This document shows, one piece after another, positions 25,632-33,680 of a stretch of DNA of 64,000 nucleotides. The notes under the pieces were generated by a model. That model did no database searches. It had not been told where the DNA came from and worked only from the letters and a program-made list of their open reading frames with translations. The stretch comes from Streptomyces neyagawaensis (lineage in GTDB: Bacteria; Actinomycetota; Actinomycetes; Streptomycetales; Streptomycetaceae). The stretch spans positions 117,656-181,655 of the forward strand of contig NZ_JAMGBG010000041.1 in the NCBI RefSeq assembly GCF_023516595.1. The letters run 5' to 3'. A program made the translations under genes and the position numbers. Every line of letters starts with the position of its first letter. Position 1 is the first letter of the stretch.

Positions 25632-25685
25632 GGCGCAAGGCAGGGTGGGCCGCGGCTCACCCGGGCGCCGCCGGCCGCGGCCCGT

Positions 25686-25734
25686 GGTCGGCGGTCGGCG
25701 GTCGGCGGTCGGCAGTCGGCAGTCGGCGGTCAAC
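25686..25734 (+). repeat. Heptanucleotide tandem repeat (GGTCGGC/AGTCGGC)
   Basis: Four GGTCGGC copies are followed by two AGTCGGC copies and a degenerate GGTCAAC, back to back in the gap between the LURP-one and nitrilase genes. The array ends two bases before the nitrilase stop. It is a slippage-type repeat and could vary between strains. Confidence 0.9.
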
Positions 25735-25736
25735 GC

Positions 25737-26555
25737 TCAGCGGCGCGGGGGCTCCAGGCCCAGCCGTCGGTCCTTGAGGGCCGGGAACTGCTCGCGGGTC
25801 GTCGCGACCTTCGCCGGGTCGAGCTCCACGGTGAGGACCTCCTCCCCGGAGCCCGCCTCGGCCAGCACCTCGCCCCAGGGGTCGACCACGATCGAGTGAC
25901 CGGCCTGCGGAACTCCCGCGTGCGTGCCCGCCGTTCCGCAGGCGAGGACGTACGCCTGGTTCTCGACGGCCCTGGCCCGGGCGAGCAGGGTCCAGTGGGC
26001 GCGGCGGCGTTCGGGCCAGCCGGCGGGGACGACGAAGGTCTCGGCGCCGGCGTCGACGAGGCCGCGGAAGAGTTCGGGGAAGCGGAGGTCGTAGCAGGTG
26101 GCGACGCCGAGGGTGGTGTCCGGCAGACGGACGGTCACCAGTTCCTCGCCCGCGCCCATCAGGACCGCCTCGCCCTTGTCGAAGCCGAAGCGGTGGATCT
26201 TGCGATAGGTGGCGGCGAGTTCACCGGAGGGGGAGAAGACGAGAGACGTGTTGTAGAGGGGTCCCTCGCCCGCGGCGGAGCCGCTGTCGGGTGCGGCCCG
26301 CTCGGGGATCGAGCCGGCGTGCAGCCAGACGCCCGCGTCGGCCGCCGCCTTGGCCATCGCCTCATGGGTCGGCCCGTCGAGCGGCTCGGCTTCCGCGGTG
26401 AAGGATTCGAACGCGAATGCGCCGGTGGTCCACAGCTCCGGGAGGACGACGAGATCGGCTCCGGCCTGCTCACGGATCAGCGAAGCCACCCGACGCCTGC
26501 GCGAATCGACCGATTCGCCCTCGTTTACACCGATCTGAAGGAGCGAGGCGCGCAC
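25737..26555 (-). CDS. Carbon-nitrogen hydrolase (nitrilase superfamily)
   Basis: A 272-residue cytoplasmic amidase of the nitrilase superfamily. The Glu-Lys-Cys triad is visible: Glu in DLVVLPELWTTGAF, Lys in ATYRKIHRFGFDKGEA, and Cys in GVATCYDLRFPELFR. It resembles omega-amidase/NIT2-like members that hydrolyse alpha-keto amides or deaminated glutathione; the exact substrate is not fixed. The start is a GTG at 26555 with a weak GGTGG upstream. It is divergent from the mycothiol-dependent enzyme gene. Confidence 0.92.
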   Translation of the reverse strand: MRASLLQIGVNEGESVDSRRRRVASLIREQAGADLVVLPELWTTGAFAFESFTAEAEPLDGPTHEAMAKAAADAGVWLHAGSIPERAAPDSGSAAGEGPLYNTSLVFSPSGELAATYRKIHRFGFDKGEAVLMGAGEELVTVRLPDTTLGVATCYDLRFPELFRGLVDAGAETFVVPAGWPERRRAHWTLLARARAVENQAYVLACGTAGTHAGVPQAGHSIVVDPWGEVLAEAGSGEEVLTVELDPAKVATTREQFPALKDRRLGLEPPRR

Positions 26556-26748
26556 ACTACCACCGTCCTGGCATTCGAGCCGTCAAACACGGGCCTACGA
26601 TCGTCACACGAAAGCACTGCCGGGGTGCCGCACAGCAGCGTAACTTAACGTTCCACAGCACCCACTGACCGCCGCCGACGCCCACCCCCCGCCGTCAACG
26701 CCGACGCCGACGCCGACGCCCCTACTGAAGACCACCCGCCACGTAGCC

Positions 26749-26782
26749 GACACGTACCGACCGTACTGACACGTACCGACCG
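26749..26782 (+). promoter_or_regulatory. 15-bp direct repeat upstream of the mycothiol-dependent enzyme gene
   Basis: GACACGTACCGACCG occurs at 26749-26763 and 26768-26782, a 19-bp period, ending 18 bases before the GTG at 26801. It could be a binding site for a regulator, or a simple duplication. Confidence 0.45.
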
Positions 26783-26800
26783 CCCGAGGGGTCCCGTTCC

Positions 26801-27625
26801 GTGAGTCTGCATCCCACTCTTCAGCCCTACGCCGACGCCTGGACCCACGCAGTGGATGCGATAGCCGAATTGGTGGCACCGCTCGTGGAGGGCGAGTGGA
26901 ACAGGCGGACGCCGTGCCCCGGCTGGTCGGTACGCGATGTGGTCTCCCATGTCATCGGCATGGACTGCGAGATGCTCGGCGACCCGCGCCCGATCCACAC
27001 CCTGCCGCGCGACCTGTACCACGTGCGCACCGAGCACCAGCGGTACATGGAGATGCAGGTGGACGCCCGCCGCCACCACACGGCGCCGGAGATGACGTCC
27101 GAGCTGGAGTACACGATCATCCGCCGCAACCGCCAGCTGCGGAACGAGTCGCGGCAGCCCGACCACAAGGTACGCGGCCCGCTCGGCACGGAACTGACCC
27201 TCGAGCAGGCGATGCGCAATCGCGCGTTCGACACATGGGTCCACGAGCAGGACCTGCGGGCGGCGCTCGGCCTGCCGGGGAACCTGGACTCGCCGGGCGC
27301 GTACATCGTCCGGGACGAACTGCTCTCCGTCCTGCCGAAGGTCGTCGCGGAGGACGCGCAGGCCCCGCGCAGTTCGGCCGTCGTCCTCGATGTGCACGGC
27401 CCGCTGGAGTTCATCCGCACGGTCCGCGTCGACATCCAGGGCCGCGGCACCCTGGAGACCTCGCCCGCGCTCGGCCCCGCCGCCACCCTCACCCTGGACT
27501 GGGAGACCTACGTCCGCCTCGCCTGCGGCCGCGTCACCGCCGACACGGTCGCCGACCGCATCAAGGCGGAGGGCGACCCCCACCTGATCGCGGCCATCCT
27601 CCACGCCTTCGCGGTGACGGTGTAG
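26801..27625 (+). CDS. Maleylpyruvate isomerase-family mycothiol-dependent enzyme
   Basis: A 274-residue member of the DinB-like/mycothiol-dependent maleylpyruvate isomerase family. The N-terminal metal-binding helical bundle shows TPCPGWSVRDVVSHVIGMD, with the first His ligand, and AFDTWVHEQDLRAALGLPG, with a second. The C-terminal part is a SCP2-like domain (LGPAATLTLDWETYVRLACG). These enzymes use mycothiol, the actinobacterial thiol, for isomerisation or detoxification; the substrate is unknown. The start is GTG 26801 in the context CCGTGAGTCTGC. Confidence 0.87.
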   Translation: MSLHPTLQPYADAWTHAVDAIAELVAPLVEGEWNRRTPCPGWSVRDVVSHVIGMDCEMLGDPRPIHTLPRDLYHVRTEHQRYMEMQVDARRHHTAPEMTSELEYTIIRRNRQLRNESRQPDHKVRGPLGTELTLEQAMRNRAFDTWVHEQDLRAALGLPGNLDSPGAYIVRDELLSVLPKVVAEDAQAPRSSAVVLDVHGPLEFIRTVRVDIQGRGTLETSPALGPAATLTLDWETYVRLACGRVTADTVADRIKAEGDPHLIAAILHAFAVTV

Positions 27626-27718
27626 CGGACGGCTGGGTAACGGACGGCGGCGGGTGTGGCGCCCGCTACGCCCTCCTCAGCCGACCCCGATCGCTCGAAC
27701 CCGGCCCGGAGTGTGCCC

Positions 27719-29032
27719 TCACGCCGGTACGTGCACCGTCTCCACACGGCTGGCGACCAGGCGTTCGCGTTCACGGCGGGCCGCTCGGGCACGCAGGCGG
27801 AAGATCTGGGTCAGGCCCAGGGCCTGGAGGACGAAGATGGCGGAGAAGGCGATGCGGTAGTTGTCGTTTGTGAGGTCGAGGAGGACGCCGACGGCCAGCA
27901 GGGTCGTCATGGAGGCGACGAAACCGCCCATGTTGGTGATTCCGGAAGCCGTGCCCTGACGCTCCGGCGGATTCGCGGGACGGGCGAAGTCGAAGCCGAG
28001 CATCGAGGCGGGACCACACGCGCCGAGGACCGTGCACAGGACGATCAGCAGCCACATCGGCGCGTGCTCACCGGGATAGATGAGGGTGGTCGCCCAGACC
28101 GCCGCCGTCGCGAGCACCGTGCCGAGCGCCAGCGGCAGCCGCGCCGCGTGGTGCCGGGCCACGATCTGGCCGTACACCAGTCCGACCACCATGTTGGACA
28201 GGACGACGAGGGTGAGCAGATCACCGGCGGTGGCCCGGCTCAGCCCCTGCGCCTCCACCAGGAACGGCAGCCCCCACAGCAGCAGGAACACCATCGCCGG
28301 GAACTGCGTGGTGAAGTGCACCCACAGCCCGAGCCGGGTACCCGGCTCCCGCCAGGACGCCGCGATCTGCCGCCGCACATACGCCGCCCCCTGGTGCGGG
28401 AAGGGCTCCGGTTCGTGCCCGTCCGGGTGGTCCTTCAGGAACAGCAGGGTGAGGACGAGGACGACGAGCCCGGCGACGGAGCTGCCCGCGAACGCCGCCG
28501 TCCAGCCCACCCCGTGCAGCAGCCGGGCCAGCACCAGCGTCGACACCAGGTTGCCCGCCATGCCGGCGAGCCCCGCGAACTGCGCGATCAGCGGACCGCG
28601 CCGAGCCGGGAACCAGCGGGTGCCGAGCCGCAGCACACTGATGAACGTCATCGCGTCGCCGCAGCCCAACAGTGCCCGCGAGGCCAGCGCCATGCCGTAC
28701 GACGGTGCCAGCGCGAAGCCGATCTGACCGGCCGTGAACAGCACGACCCCGAGGGTCAGCACCTTCTTCGTGCCGAGGCGGTCCACCAGCAGACCCACCG
28801 GTATCTGCATGCCCGCGTACACAAGCAGTTGCAGGATCGAGAACGTCGACAGGGCTGAGGCGCTCACATGGAAGCGGTCGGCGGCGTCGAGTCCGGCCAC
28901 CCCCAGCGACGTACGGAAGATGACGGCGACGAAGTAGACCGAGACGCCGATGCCCCACACGGCGAGGGCACGGCGGCCACCGGGCGGGTCTCCGGGCAGG
29001 GCGGCGGACGGGGACAGAGAGGGGCGGCTCAA
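27719..29032 (-). CDS. MFS transporter
   Basis: A 437-residue major facilitator with about twelve membrane helices. The first cytoplasmic loop holds the family motif LLVDRLGTKKVLTLG (G-x-L-x-D-R-x-G-x-K/R type). The large central loop carries KDHPDGHEPEPFPHQG. It starts with a TTG at 29032 that overlaps the stop of the upstream GntR gene (TTGA), so the two are translationally coupled and this transporter is probably controlled by that regulator. The substrate is unknown; sugar-acid or drug efflux are the usual choices for such pairs. Confidence 0.9.
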   Translation of the reverse strand: MSRPSLSPSAALPGDPPGGRRALAVWGIGVSVYFVAVIFRTSLGVAGLDAADRFHVSASALSTFSILQLLVYAGMQIPVGLLVDRLGTKKVLTLGVVLFTAGQIGFALAPSYGMALASRALLGCGDAMTFISVLRLGTRWFPARRGPLIAQFAGLAGMAGNLVSTLVLARLLHGVGWTAAFAGSSVAGLVVLVLTLLFLKDHPDGHEPEPFPHQGAAYVRRQIAASWREPGTRLGLWVHFTTQFPAMVFLLLWGLPFLVEAQGLSRATAGDLLTLVVLSNMVVGLVYGQIVARHHAARLPLALGTVLATAAVWATTLIYPGEHAPMWLLIVLCTVLGACGPASMLGFDFARPANPPERQGTASGITNMGGFVASMTTLLAVGVLLDLTNDNYRIAFSAIFVLQALGLTQIFRLRARAARRERERLVASRVETVHVPA

Positions 29033-29715
29033 CGGACGTCCCCCCGCGCCAGGTTGGAGAACCAGTTCACATGGCGGTGGACAAGGCTCACGGCCGCCTC
29101 CGCGTCACCCGCGCGCAGCGCCCGGAGGATCTCCTCGTGCTCGGTGAGCGTCTTGGTGATGCGGTCGGGGTGCGCGTGCATGAAGGCCACGCCCATGCGC
29201 AGCTGCCGGTCGCGGAGCTGGTCGTAGAGGCGGGAGAGGATCTCGTTGCCGCCGCTGCGGACGATCTCGGCGTGGAAACAGCGGTCGGTCACCGCCGCAC
29301 CCGCCAGATCACCGGCGGCGGCCTGCGCCTTCTGCTGTTCGAGGAGTTCCTCCAGGCGGGCGATGAGCCGCGGCGAGGCCGGCACCGTCTTGCGGACCGC
29401 GTGCTCCTCGACGAGCTGCCGGGTCTCGACCACGTCGGCGATCTCCTGAGCGGAGACCGGCAGGACCAGCGCGCCCTTCTTCGGATAGAGCTTGATCAGC
29501 CCTTCGACCTCCAGCCGCAGCAGCGCCTCCCGCACCGGCGTCCGGGACACCCCGACCGCCTCGGCCAACTCGCCCTCGGTGAGCAGGGTGCCGCCCTCAT
29601 AGCGGCGCTCCAGCACACCCTGCTTGACGTGCGCGTACACACGGTCGGCGGCGGGGGGCCGCTTGACGGCCGGGGCTGCGGGCGGACGGGGCTTCGAGGG
29701 TGCTGCGGAGGCCAT
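29029..29715 (-). CDS. GntR/FadR-type regulator
   Basis: A 228-residue regulator. Residues about 23-90 form the GntR winged helix (LLTEGELAEAVGVSRTPVRE, then ALLRLEVEGLIKLYPKKGAL). The C-terminal FCD ligand domain has the metal/carboxylate-binding His/Arg pattern (ETRQLVEEHAVRKT, DRCFHAEIVRSGGNEI, EHEEILRALRAGDAEAA). I chose ATG 29715; ATGs further upstream belong to the promoter region. It sits in one operon with the MFS transporter and probably represses both in the absence of its ligand. Confidence 0.9.
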   Translation of the reverse strand: MASAAPSKPRPPAAPAVKRPPAADRVYAHVKQGVLERRYEGGTLLTEGELAEAVGVSRTPVREALLRLEVEGLIKLYPKKGALVLPVSAQEIADVVETRQLVEEHAVRKTVPASPRLIARLEELLEQQKAQAAAGDLAGAAVTDRCFHAEIVRSGGNEILSRLYDQLRDRQLRMGVAFMHAHPDRITKTLTEHEEILRALRAGDAEAAVSLVHRHVNWFSNLARGDVR

Positions 29716-29963
29716 GCCCACAGCATAGATACAACACGTACGCATCGCTCGCCTCGTCCACGATCCGGGATGGACCCCCTCCGCAACCCACTCTCACCCC
29801 CTCGGCGAGCTGTGAGATGGACCTGAATTGACCCCCGCGCCACCCGCAGCACAACCTTTTGTGCTACTCACTTGTCACACGAGAAGCGGCCCTTCTGTGC
29901 CTGCCGTACCGGCTCCCAACCGGCCGCGCTCCTCAGACATTTGACACAATCGGGGTACTTGAC

Positions 29964-30866
29964 TTGATTACCGCCATAAAGGGTCCGCGTGTCCGCAGAG
30001 GCGCTGCCGTAGTCGTCACCACCGGCGCGCTCGTCGCGACCGGCGTTCTCGGCTCCGCTCCCGCGCAGGCCGCTCCCGCGAAGCCCACGATCACCGCCGC
30101 GGGCGGTTACGTGATGAACAGCGGTACCGGCACGAGCCTGTACACCAAGGCCGCCGACACGAAGCGTTCCACCGGCTCCACCACGAAGATCATGACCGCG
30201 CTGGTCGTGCTCAGCCAGTCGAACCTGAACCTCGACAGCAGGGTGACGGTCCAGAAGGCGTACAGCGACTACATCGTCGCCAACAACTACGCCTCCAACG
30301 CCAAGCTGATCGTCGGCGACAAGGTCACCGTCCGCCAGCTGCTCTACGGGCTGATGCTGCCGTCCGGCTGCGACGCCGCGTACGCCCTCGCCGACAAGTA
30401 CGGCACCGGCTCGACCCGTTCGGCCCGCGTGAAGTCGTTCATCTCCAAGATGAACAGCAAGGCCAAGAGCCTCGGCCTGACGAACACGCACTTCGACTCC
30501 TTCGACGGCATCGGCAAGGGCGCCAACTACTCGACGCCGCGCGACCTGACGAAGCTCGCCCGGGCCGCGATGAAGAACACCACGTTCAAGTCGGTCGTGA
30601 AGACGAAGTCGTACACGGCCAAGACGATCACGAAGTCCGGCGCGACCCGCACAATGGCGCCGTGGACCAACACCAACCCGCTGCTGGGCACCTACAGCGG
30701 CACGATCGGCGTGAAGACCGGTTCCGGTCCGGAGTCCAAGTTCTGCCTGGTCTTCGCCGCCACCCGCAATGGCAAGACGATCATCGGCACGGTTCTCGCG
30801 TCCTCGACGATCGACAACCGCGCGGTGGACGCCAAGAAGCTGCTGAACTACGGCTTCGCCGTCTGA
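29964..30866 (+). CDS. D-alanyl-D-alanine carboxypeptidase (S11 family)
   Basis: A 300-residue secreted or membrane-attached penicillin-binding peptidase that trims peptidoglycan pentapeptides. The N-terminus after the TTG start is a signal sequence (VRRGAAVVVTTGALVATGVL then ASA-like APAQAAPA). The active-site motifs are STTKIMTA (SxxK), SGCDAAYAL in place of the usual SGN, and VKTGSGPESK (KTG). TTG 29964 is the last in-frame start before the signal sequence; a TTGACA at 29941 may be its -35 box. A hairpin terminator follows the gene. Confidence 0.88.
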   Translation: MITAIKGPRVRRGAAVVVTTGALVATGVLGSAPAQAAPAKPTITAAGGYVMNSGTGTSLYTKAADTKRSTGSTTKIMTALVVLSQSNLNLDSRVTVQKAYSDYIVANNYASNAKLIVGDKVTVRQLLYGLMLPSGCDAAYALADKYGTGSTRSARVKSFISKMNSKAKSLGLTNTHFDSFDGIGKGANYSTPRDLTKLARAAMKNTTFKSVVKTKSYTAKTITKSGATRTMAPWTNTNPLLGTYSGTIGVKTGSGPESKFCLVFAATRNGKTIIGTVLASSTIDNRAVDAKKLLNYGFAV

Positions 30867-30903
30867 GCCTGAAGACTGCCCTTCGGGCCGCTCTTCGAAC
30901 AGA

Positions 30904-30941
30904 CGAAGGGGGTCACCGCGCGACAGCGGTGGCCCCCTTCG
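30904..30941 (+). terminator. Terminator after the D,D-carboxypeptidase gene
   Basis: A 16-bp stem (one G-T pair) starting CGAAGGGGG with a six-base loop, 38 bases past the stop at 30866. Confidence 0.8.
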
Positions 30942-31054
30942 CCGTTCCCCCCGCAAGCCGATTCCGCGATCTTCGCTCGCGATAGTGAACATCACCCATT
31001 CAGCTGGCATATTCGATTTCCTCCGCCCTACGTTCCGCAGCGGAGGTGGTTCAG

Positions 31055-32101
31055 ATGATCGAACCCAGCAAGCACCAACCCGACCCCCGGACGCAGCGCG
31101 ACGCCATCGACGCCGGCGACTTCGTGTACGCGGCCACCGGGGCCCGCGTCCGCCGACTGACCATGCCGGACGGAACGCATTGGTTTCCGGCGGTGGATGT
31201 CTGCAAGCAATTGGGGCATACAAGCCCGAGCAAAGCAGTCGCCGACCACGTACCGGAAGATCATCGAGCGACCCTCGAGACCGTCAGCCAGGCTTACGGT
31301 CTCAGCATTCCCGCAGGTGGAGAGTGGCGCCGAGATCTGATTCTCATCGACATCGGGGGCCTTCTTCTTCTGGTCACCGCCTGTACGAAGCCCACAGCCG
31401 CTGCTTTCAAACAATGGGCTATCCAAGTGATCGAGGCCGTGCAGCGGCAAGGCTCTTACATGTTGGAGGAGGCCGAGGTGCAGCCCGCCGGACCGGGCGC
31501 CCCCATCGCCTACGCCATGCCCGAGCAGATCGCCGACGCCATCGTCCGGCTGGAGGAGCGCAACCTTCAGGCCGATGAGCAACTGGCGGTCGCCCAGCAG
31601 AAATCACTGGCGCTGCAACAGCAAATGGTCGACACACAGCAGACGATGCTGGAGACACAGCAACAGATGGTGGGCACCCAGCAACAGATGCTGGAGACGC
31701 AGCAGCAGATGCTCGAGATGCAGCGCGCCGGCCTCGTCGCCCAGCAGGCCATGGCCCAGGCCATGGAGCGCATCGCCAACCGGCTCGACGCTCTCTCCGT
31801 CGAGCGCCCGGTCCCCTCCGCCGCCGCGTTCGAGACGCACCCCACCACCGAGTCCGTGCTGGCCGACTGGCGTGAGCGGCTGTCGGTGACGGCGGATGTG
31901 TGGGCGGTGGCCGTGGTGATCGCCCCGGTGCTCGTCGAGGAGGGTGAACTGCGTCAACCGTTGGAGGCGATCGCCGCCCGTACGGGGCTGTCCGTGCAAC
32001 GCGTCAACGACTGCTTGCGGCTGCTGCGCGAGCACGCCTGCATCCGCCCCCAGGGCGCGACGGAGGACGGCGCGCCGGTGTACGTGCTCAACCAGCGCTG
32101 A
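31055..32101 (+). CDS. BRO-N antirepressor-like protein with heptad coiled coil and C-terminal winged-helix-like domain
   Basis: A 348-residue protein. Residues about 20-130 match the BRO-N/antirepressor fold of phage and baculovirus proteins: THWFPAVDVCKQLGHTSPSK, VADHVPEDHRAT, LILIDIGGLLLLVTACTKP, then FKQWAIQVIEAVQRQGSY. Residues about 190-225 are five heptads with Met at position one and Gln-rich, such as MLETQQQ. The last 90 residues (VIAPVLVEEGELRQPLEAIA, RTGLSVQRVNDCLRLLREH) look like a winged helix. It stands alone with no phage genes near it, and 31.17-31.45 kb has lower GC, suggesting transfer. ATG 31055 follows GGAGG. Confidence 0.82.
   Translation: MIEPSKHQPDPRTQRDAIDAGDFVYAATGARVRRLTMPDGTHWFPAVDVCKQLGHTSPSKAVADHVPEDHRATLETVSQAYGLSIPAGGEWRRDLILIDIGGLLLLVTACTKPTAAAFKQWAIQVIEAVQRQGSYMLEEAEVQPAGPGAPIAYAMPEQIADAIVRLEERNLQADEQLAVAQQKSLALQQQMVDTQQTMLETQQQMVGTQQQMLETQQQMLEMQRAGLVAQQAMAQAMERIANRLDALSVERPVPSAAAFETHPTTESVLADWRERLSVTADVWAVAVVIAPVLVEEGELRQPLEAIAARTGLSVQRVNDCLRLLREHACIRPQGATEDGAPVYVLNQR
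31625..31729 (+). repeat. 21-bp coding repeat giving Met/Gln heptads
   Basis: Five in-frame 21-base units starting at ATG codons (31625, 31646, 31667, 31688, 31709) encode MVDTQQT, MLETQQQ, MVGTQQQ, MLETQQQ and MLEMQRA. This is the coiled-coil core of the BRO-N protein and a likely place for length variation. Confidence 0.9.
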
Positions 32102-32126
32102 CGGGCGCTTGAACAGGGCCAACGAC

Positions 32127-32167
32127 GAAGGGGCCGGTCGCAAGACGAATTTGCGACCGGCCCCTTC
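32127..32167. terminator. Bidirectional terminator
   Basis: A perfect 17-bp stem starting GAAGGGGCCGGTCGCAA with a seven-base loop, between the convergent BRO-N gene (ends 32101) and the E2 gene (ends 32197). Confidence 0.9.
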
Positions 32168-32196
32168 ACCGTGAGCCTATCCGGCCCAGGGCGGTG

Positions 32197-33669
32197 TCAC
32201 GCCCAGGTGATCAGCCTCTTCGGCTGTTCCAGGATCGCGGCGACGTCCGCGAGGACCTTGGACCCGAGTTCCCCGTCCACCAGCCGGTGGTCGAAGCTGA
32301 GCGCCAGGGTCGTCACCTGACGCGGCTTGACCTTGCCCTTGTGGACCCACGGCTGCGGCTTGATCGCGCCGACGGCGAGGATCGCCGACTCGCCCGGGTT
32401 CAGGATGGGCGTGCCGGTGTCGATGCCGAAGACACCGACGTTGGTGATGGTGACCGTGCCGCCCTGCATGGCGGCCGGGGAGGTGCGGCCCTCCTTCGCC
32501 GTGGACACCAGCTCGCCCAGGGACTCGGCGAGCTGCGGCAGCGTCTTCGCGTGCGCGTCCTTGATGTTCGGCACGATCAGACCGCGCGGTGTGGCGGCCG
32601 CGATGCCCAGGTTCACGTAGTGCTTGACGACGATCTCCTGGGCCGCCTCGTCCCAGGAGGCGTTGATGTCCGGGTTGCGCTTGATCGCGACCAGCAGTGC
32701 CTTGGCGATCAGCAGGAGCGGGTTCACCCGCAGGCCCTGCATGTCCTTGTCCTGCTTGAGCTCCTCCACCAGCTTCACCGTGCGCGTCACGTCGACCGTG
32801 ACGAACTCCGTGACATGCGGGGCGGTGAACGCCGAGCCGACCATCGCCGCGGCCGTCGCCTTGCGGACGCCCTTGACGGGGAGACGGGTCTCGCGAGCGC
32901 CGTCGTACGACACCACCGGCGCCGGAGCGGCGGCAGGGGCCGCGACCGCGACGGGCGCCGCCGCGGCGGGCTCGGGCGTCTTCGGCGGGGCCACCGCCGC
33001 GTGGACGTCCTCGCGGGTGATGATGCCGTCCGGGCCGGACGGGGTGACCGTCGCCAGGTCGACGCCGAGGTCCTTGGCCAGCTTGCGCACCGGCGGCTTC
33101 GCCAGCGGGCGCGGCGGGGAGACGGTGTGCGGGCCGTGGCCGTTCAGCTCGCCCTGGACGGGCTGGAGGGCGGTGGCGCCGTACAGCGTGTCCTCGACGG
33201 GCGCCGCGACGGGCGGGACGCCCTTGCGGGGGCGCCGCTTCGTGGACGACTCGGCGACGCCGTAGCCGACGAGGACCGGCTTGCGGCCCTCCGACTTGGC
33301 CGGGGCGGGCTTGGCCGGGGCGGGCTTGGCCGGGGCGGGCTCCGCCGGCCGCGGCTCGGCGGCGGGCTTCGCGGGCGCCGCCTCCTCGGCCGGCGCCGGG
33401 GCGGCGCCGCCCGACACGTCCACCGCGATGATGGACGTGCCGACGTCGACGGTGGTGCCCTCGGGGAAGTGCAGGGCGCGTACGACGCCGTCGTACGGAA
33501 TGGGCAGTTCGACGGCGGCCTTGGCCGTCTCGACCTCGCAGACGATCTGGCCGTCGGTGACGGTGTCACCGGGCTGGACGTACCACTTGAGGATCTCGGC
33601 CTCGGTGAGTCCCTCGCCCACGTCGGGCATCTTGAACTCGCGCAGAGACGTGTCTGTCATCGTCGTCAC
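32197..33669 (-). CDS. Branched-chain 2-keto acid dehydrogenase E2 (lipoamide acyltransferase), first operon
   Basis: A 490-residue E2 core enzyme that transfers branched acyl groups from lipoamide to CoA. Residues 5-85 are the lipoyl domain with the lipoylated Lys in VCEVETAKAAVELP. An Ala/Pro/Lys-rich hinge follows (PAPAKPAPAKPAPAK), then the E1/E3-binding domain (PPVRKLAKDLGVDLATVTPS). The catalytic domain ends with LALSFDHRLVDGELGSKVLA, containing the active-site His and Asp. The GTG at 33669 follows GGGAGAG; ATG 33660 is an alternative. It is last in the E1-alpha, E1-beta, E2 operon and is followed by a strong terminator. Confidence 0.93.
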   Translation of the reverse strand: MTTMTDTSLREFKMPDVGEGLTEAEILKWYVQPGDTVTDGQIVCEVETAKAAVELPIPYDGVVRALHFPEGTTVDVGTSIIAVDVSGGAAPAPAEEAAPAKPAAEPRPAEPAPAKPAPAKPAPAKSEGRKPVLVGYGVAESSTKRRPRKGVPPVAAPVEDTLYGATALQPVQGELNGHGPHTVSPPRPLAKPPVRKLAKDLGVDLATVTPSGPDGIITREDVHAAVAPPKTPEPAAAAPVAVAAPAAAPAPVVSYDGARETRLPVKGVRKATAAAMVGSAFTAPHVTEFVTVDVTRTVKLVEELKQDKDMQGLRVNPLLLIAKALLVAIKRNPDINASWDEAAQEIVVKHYVNLGIAAATPRGLIVPNIKDAHAKTLPQLAESLGELVSTAKEGRTSPAAMQGGTVTITNVGVFGIDTGTPILNPGESAILAVGAIKPQPWVHKGKVKPRQVTTLALSFDHRLVDGELGSKVLADVAAILEQPKRLITWA

Positions 33670-33680
33670 GGACCTCTCCC

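Noticed and set aside
25686..25734. Possible CRISPR-like array
   Set aside because: Units are seven bases with no unique spacers, so this is a simple slippage repeat.
29941..29969. A TTGACA/TTGATT sigma-70-like promoter pair before the D,D-carboxypeptidase
   Set aside because: The -10-like hexamer would coincide with the TTG start codon of the only frame that includes a signal sequence, so the pair cannot be claimed as its promoter without start mapping.
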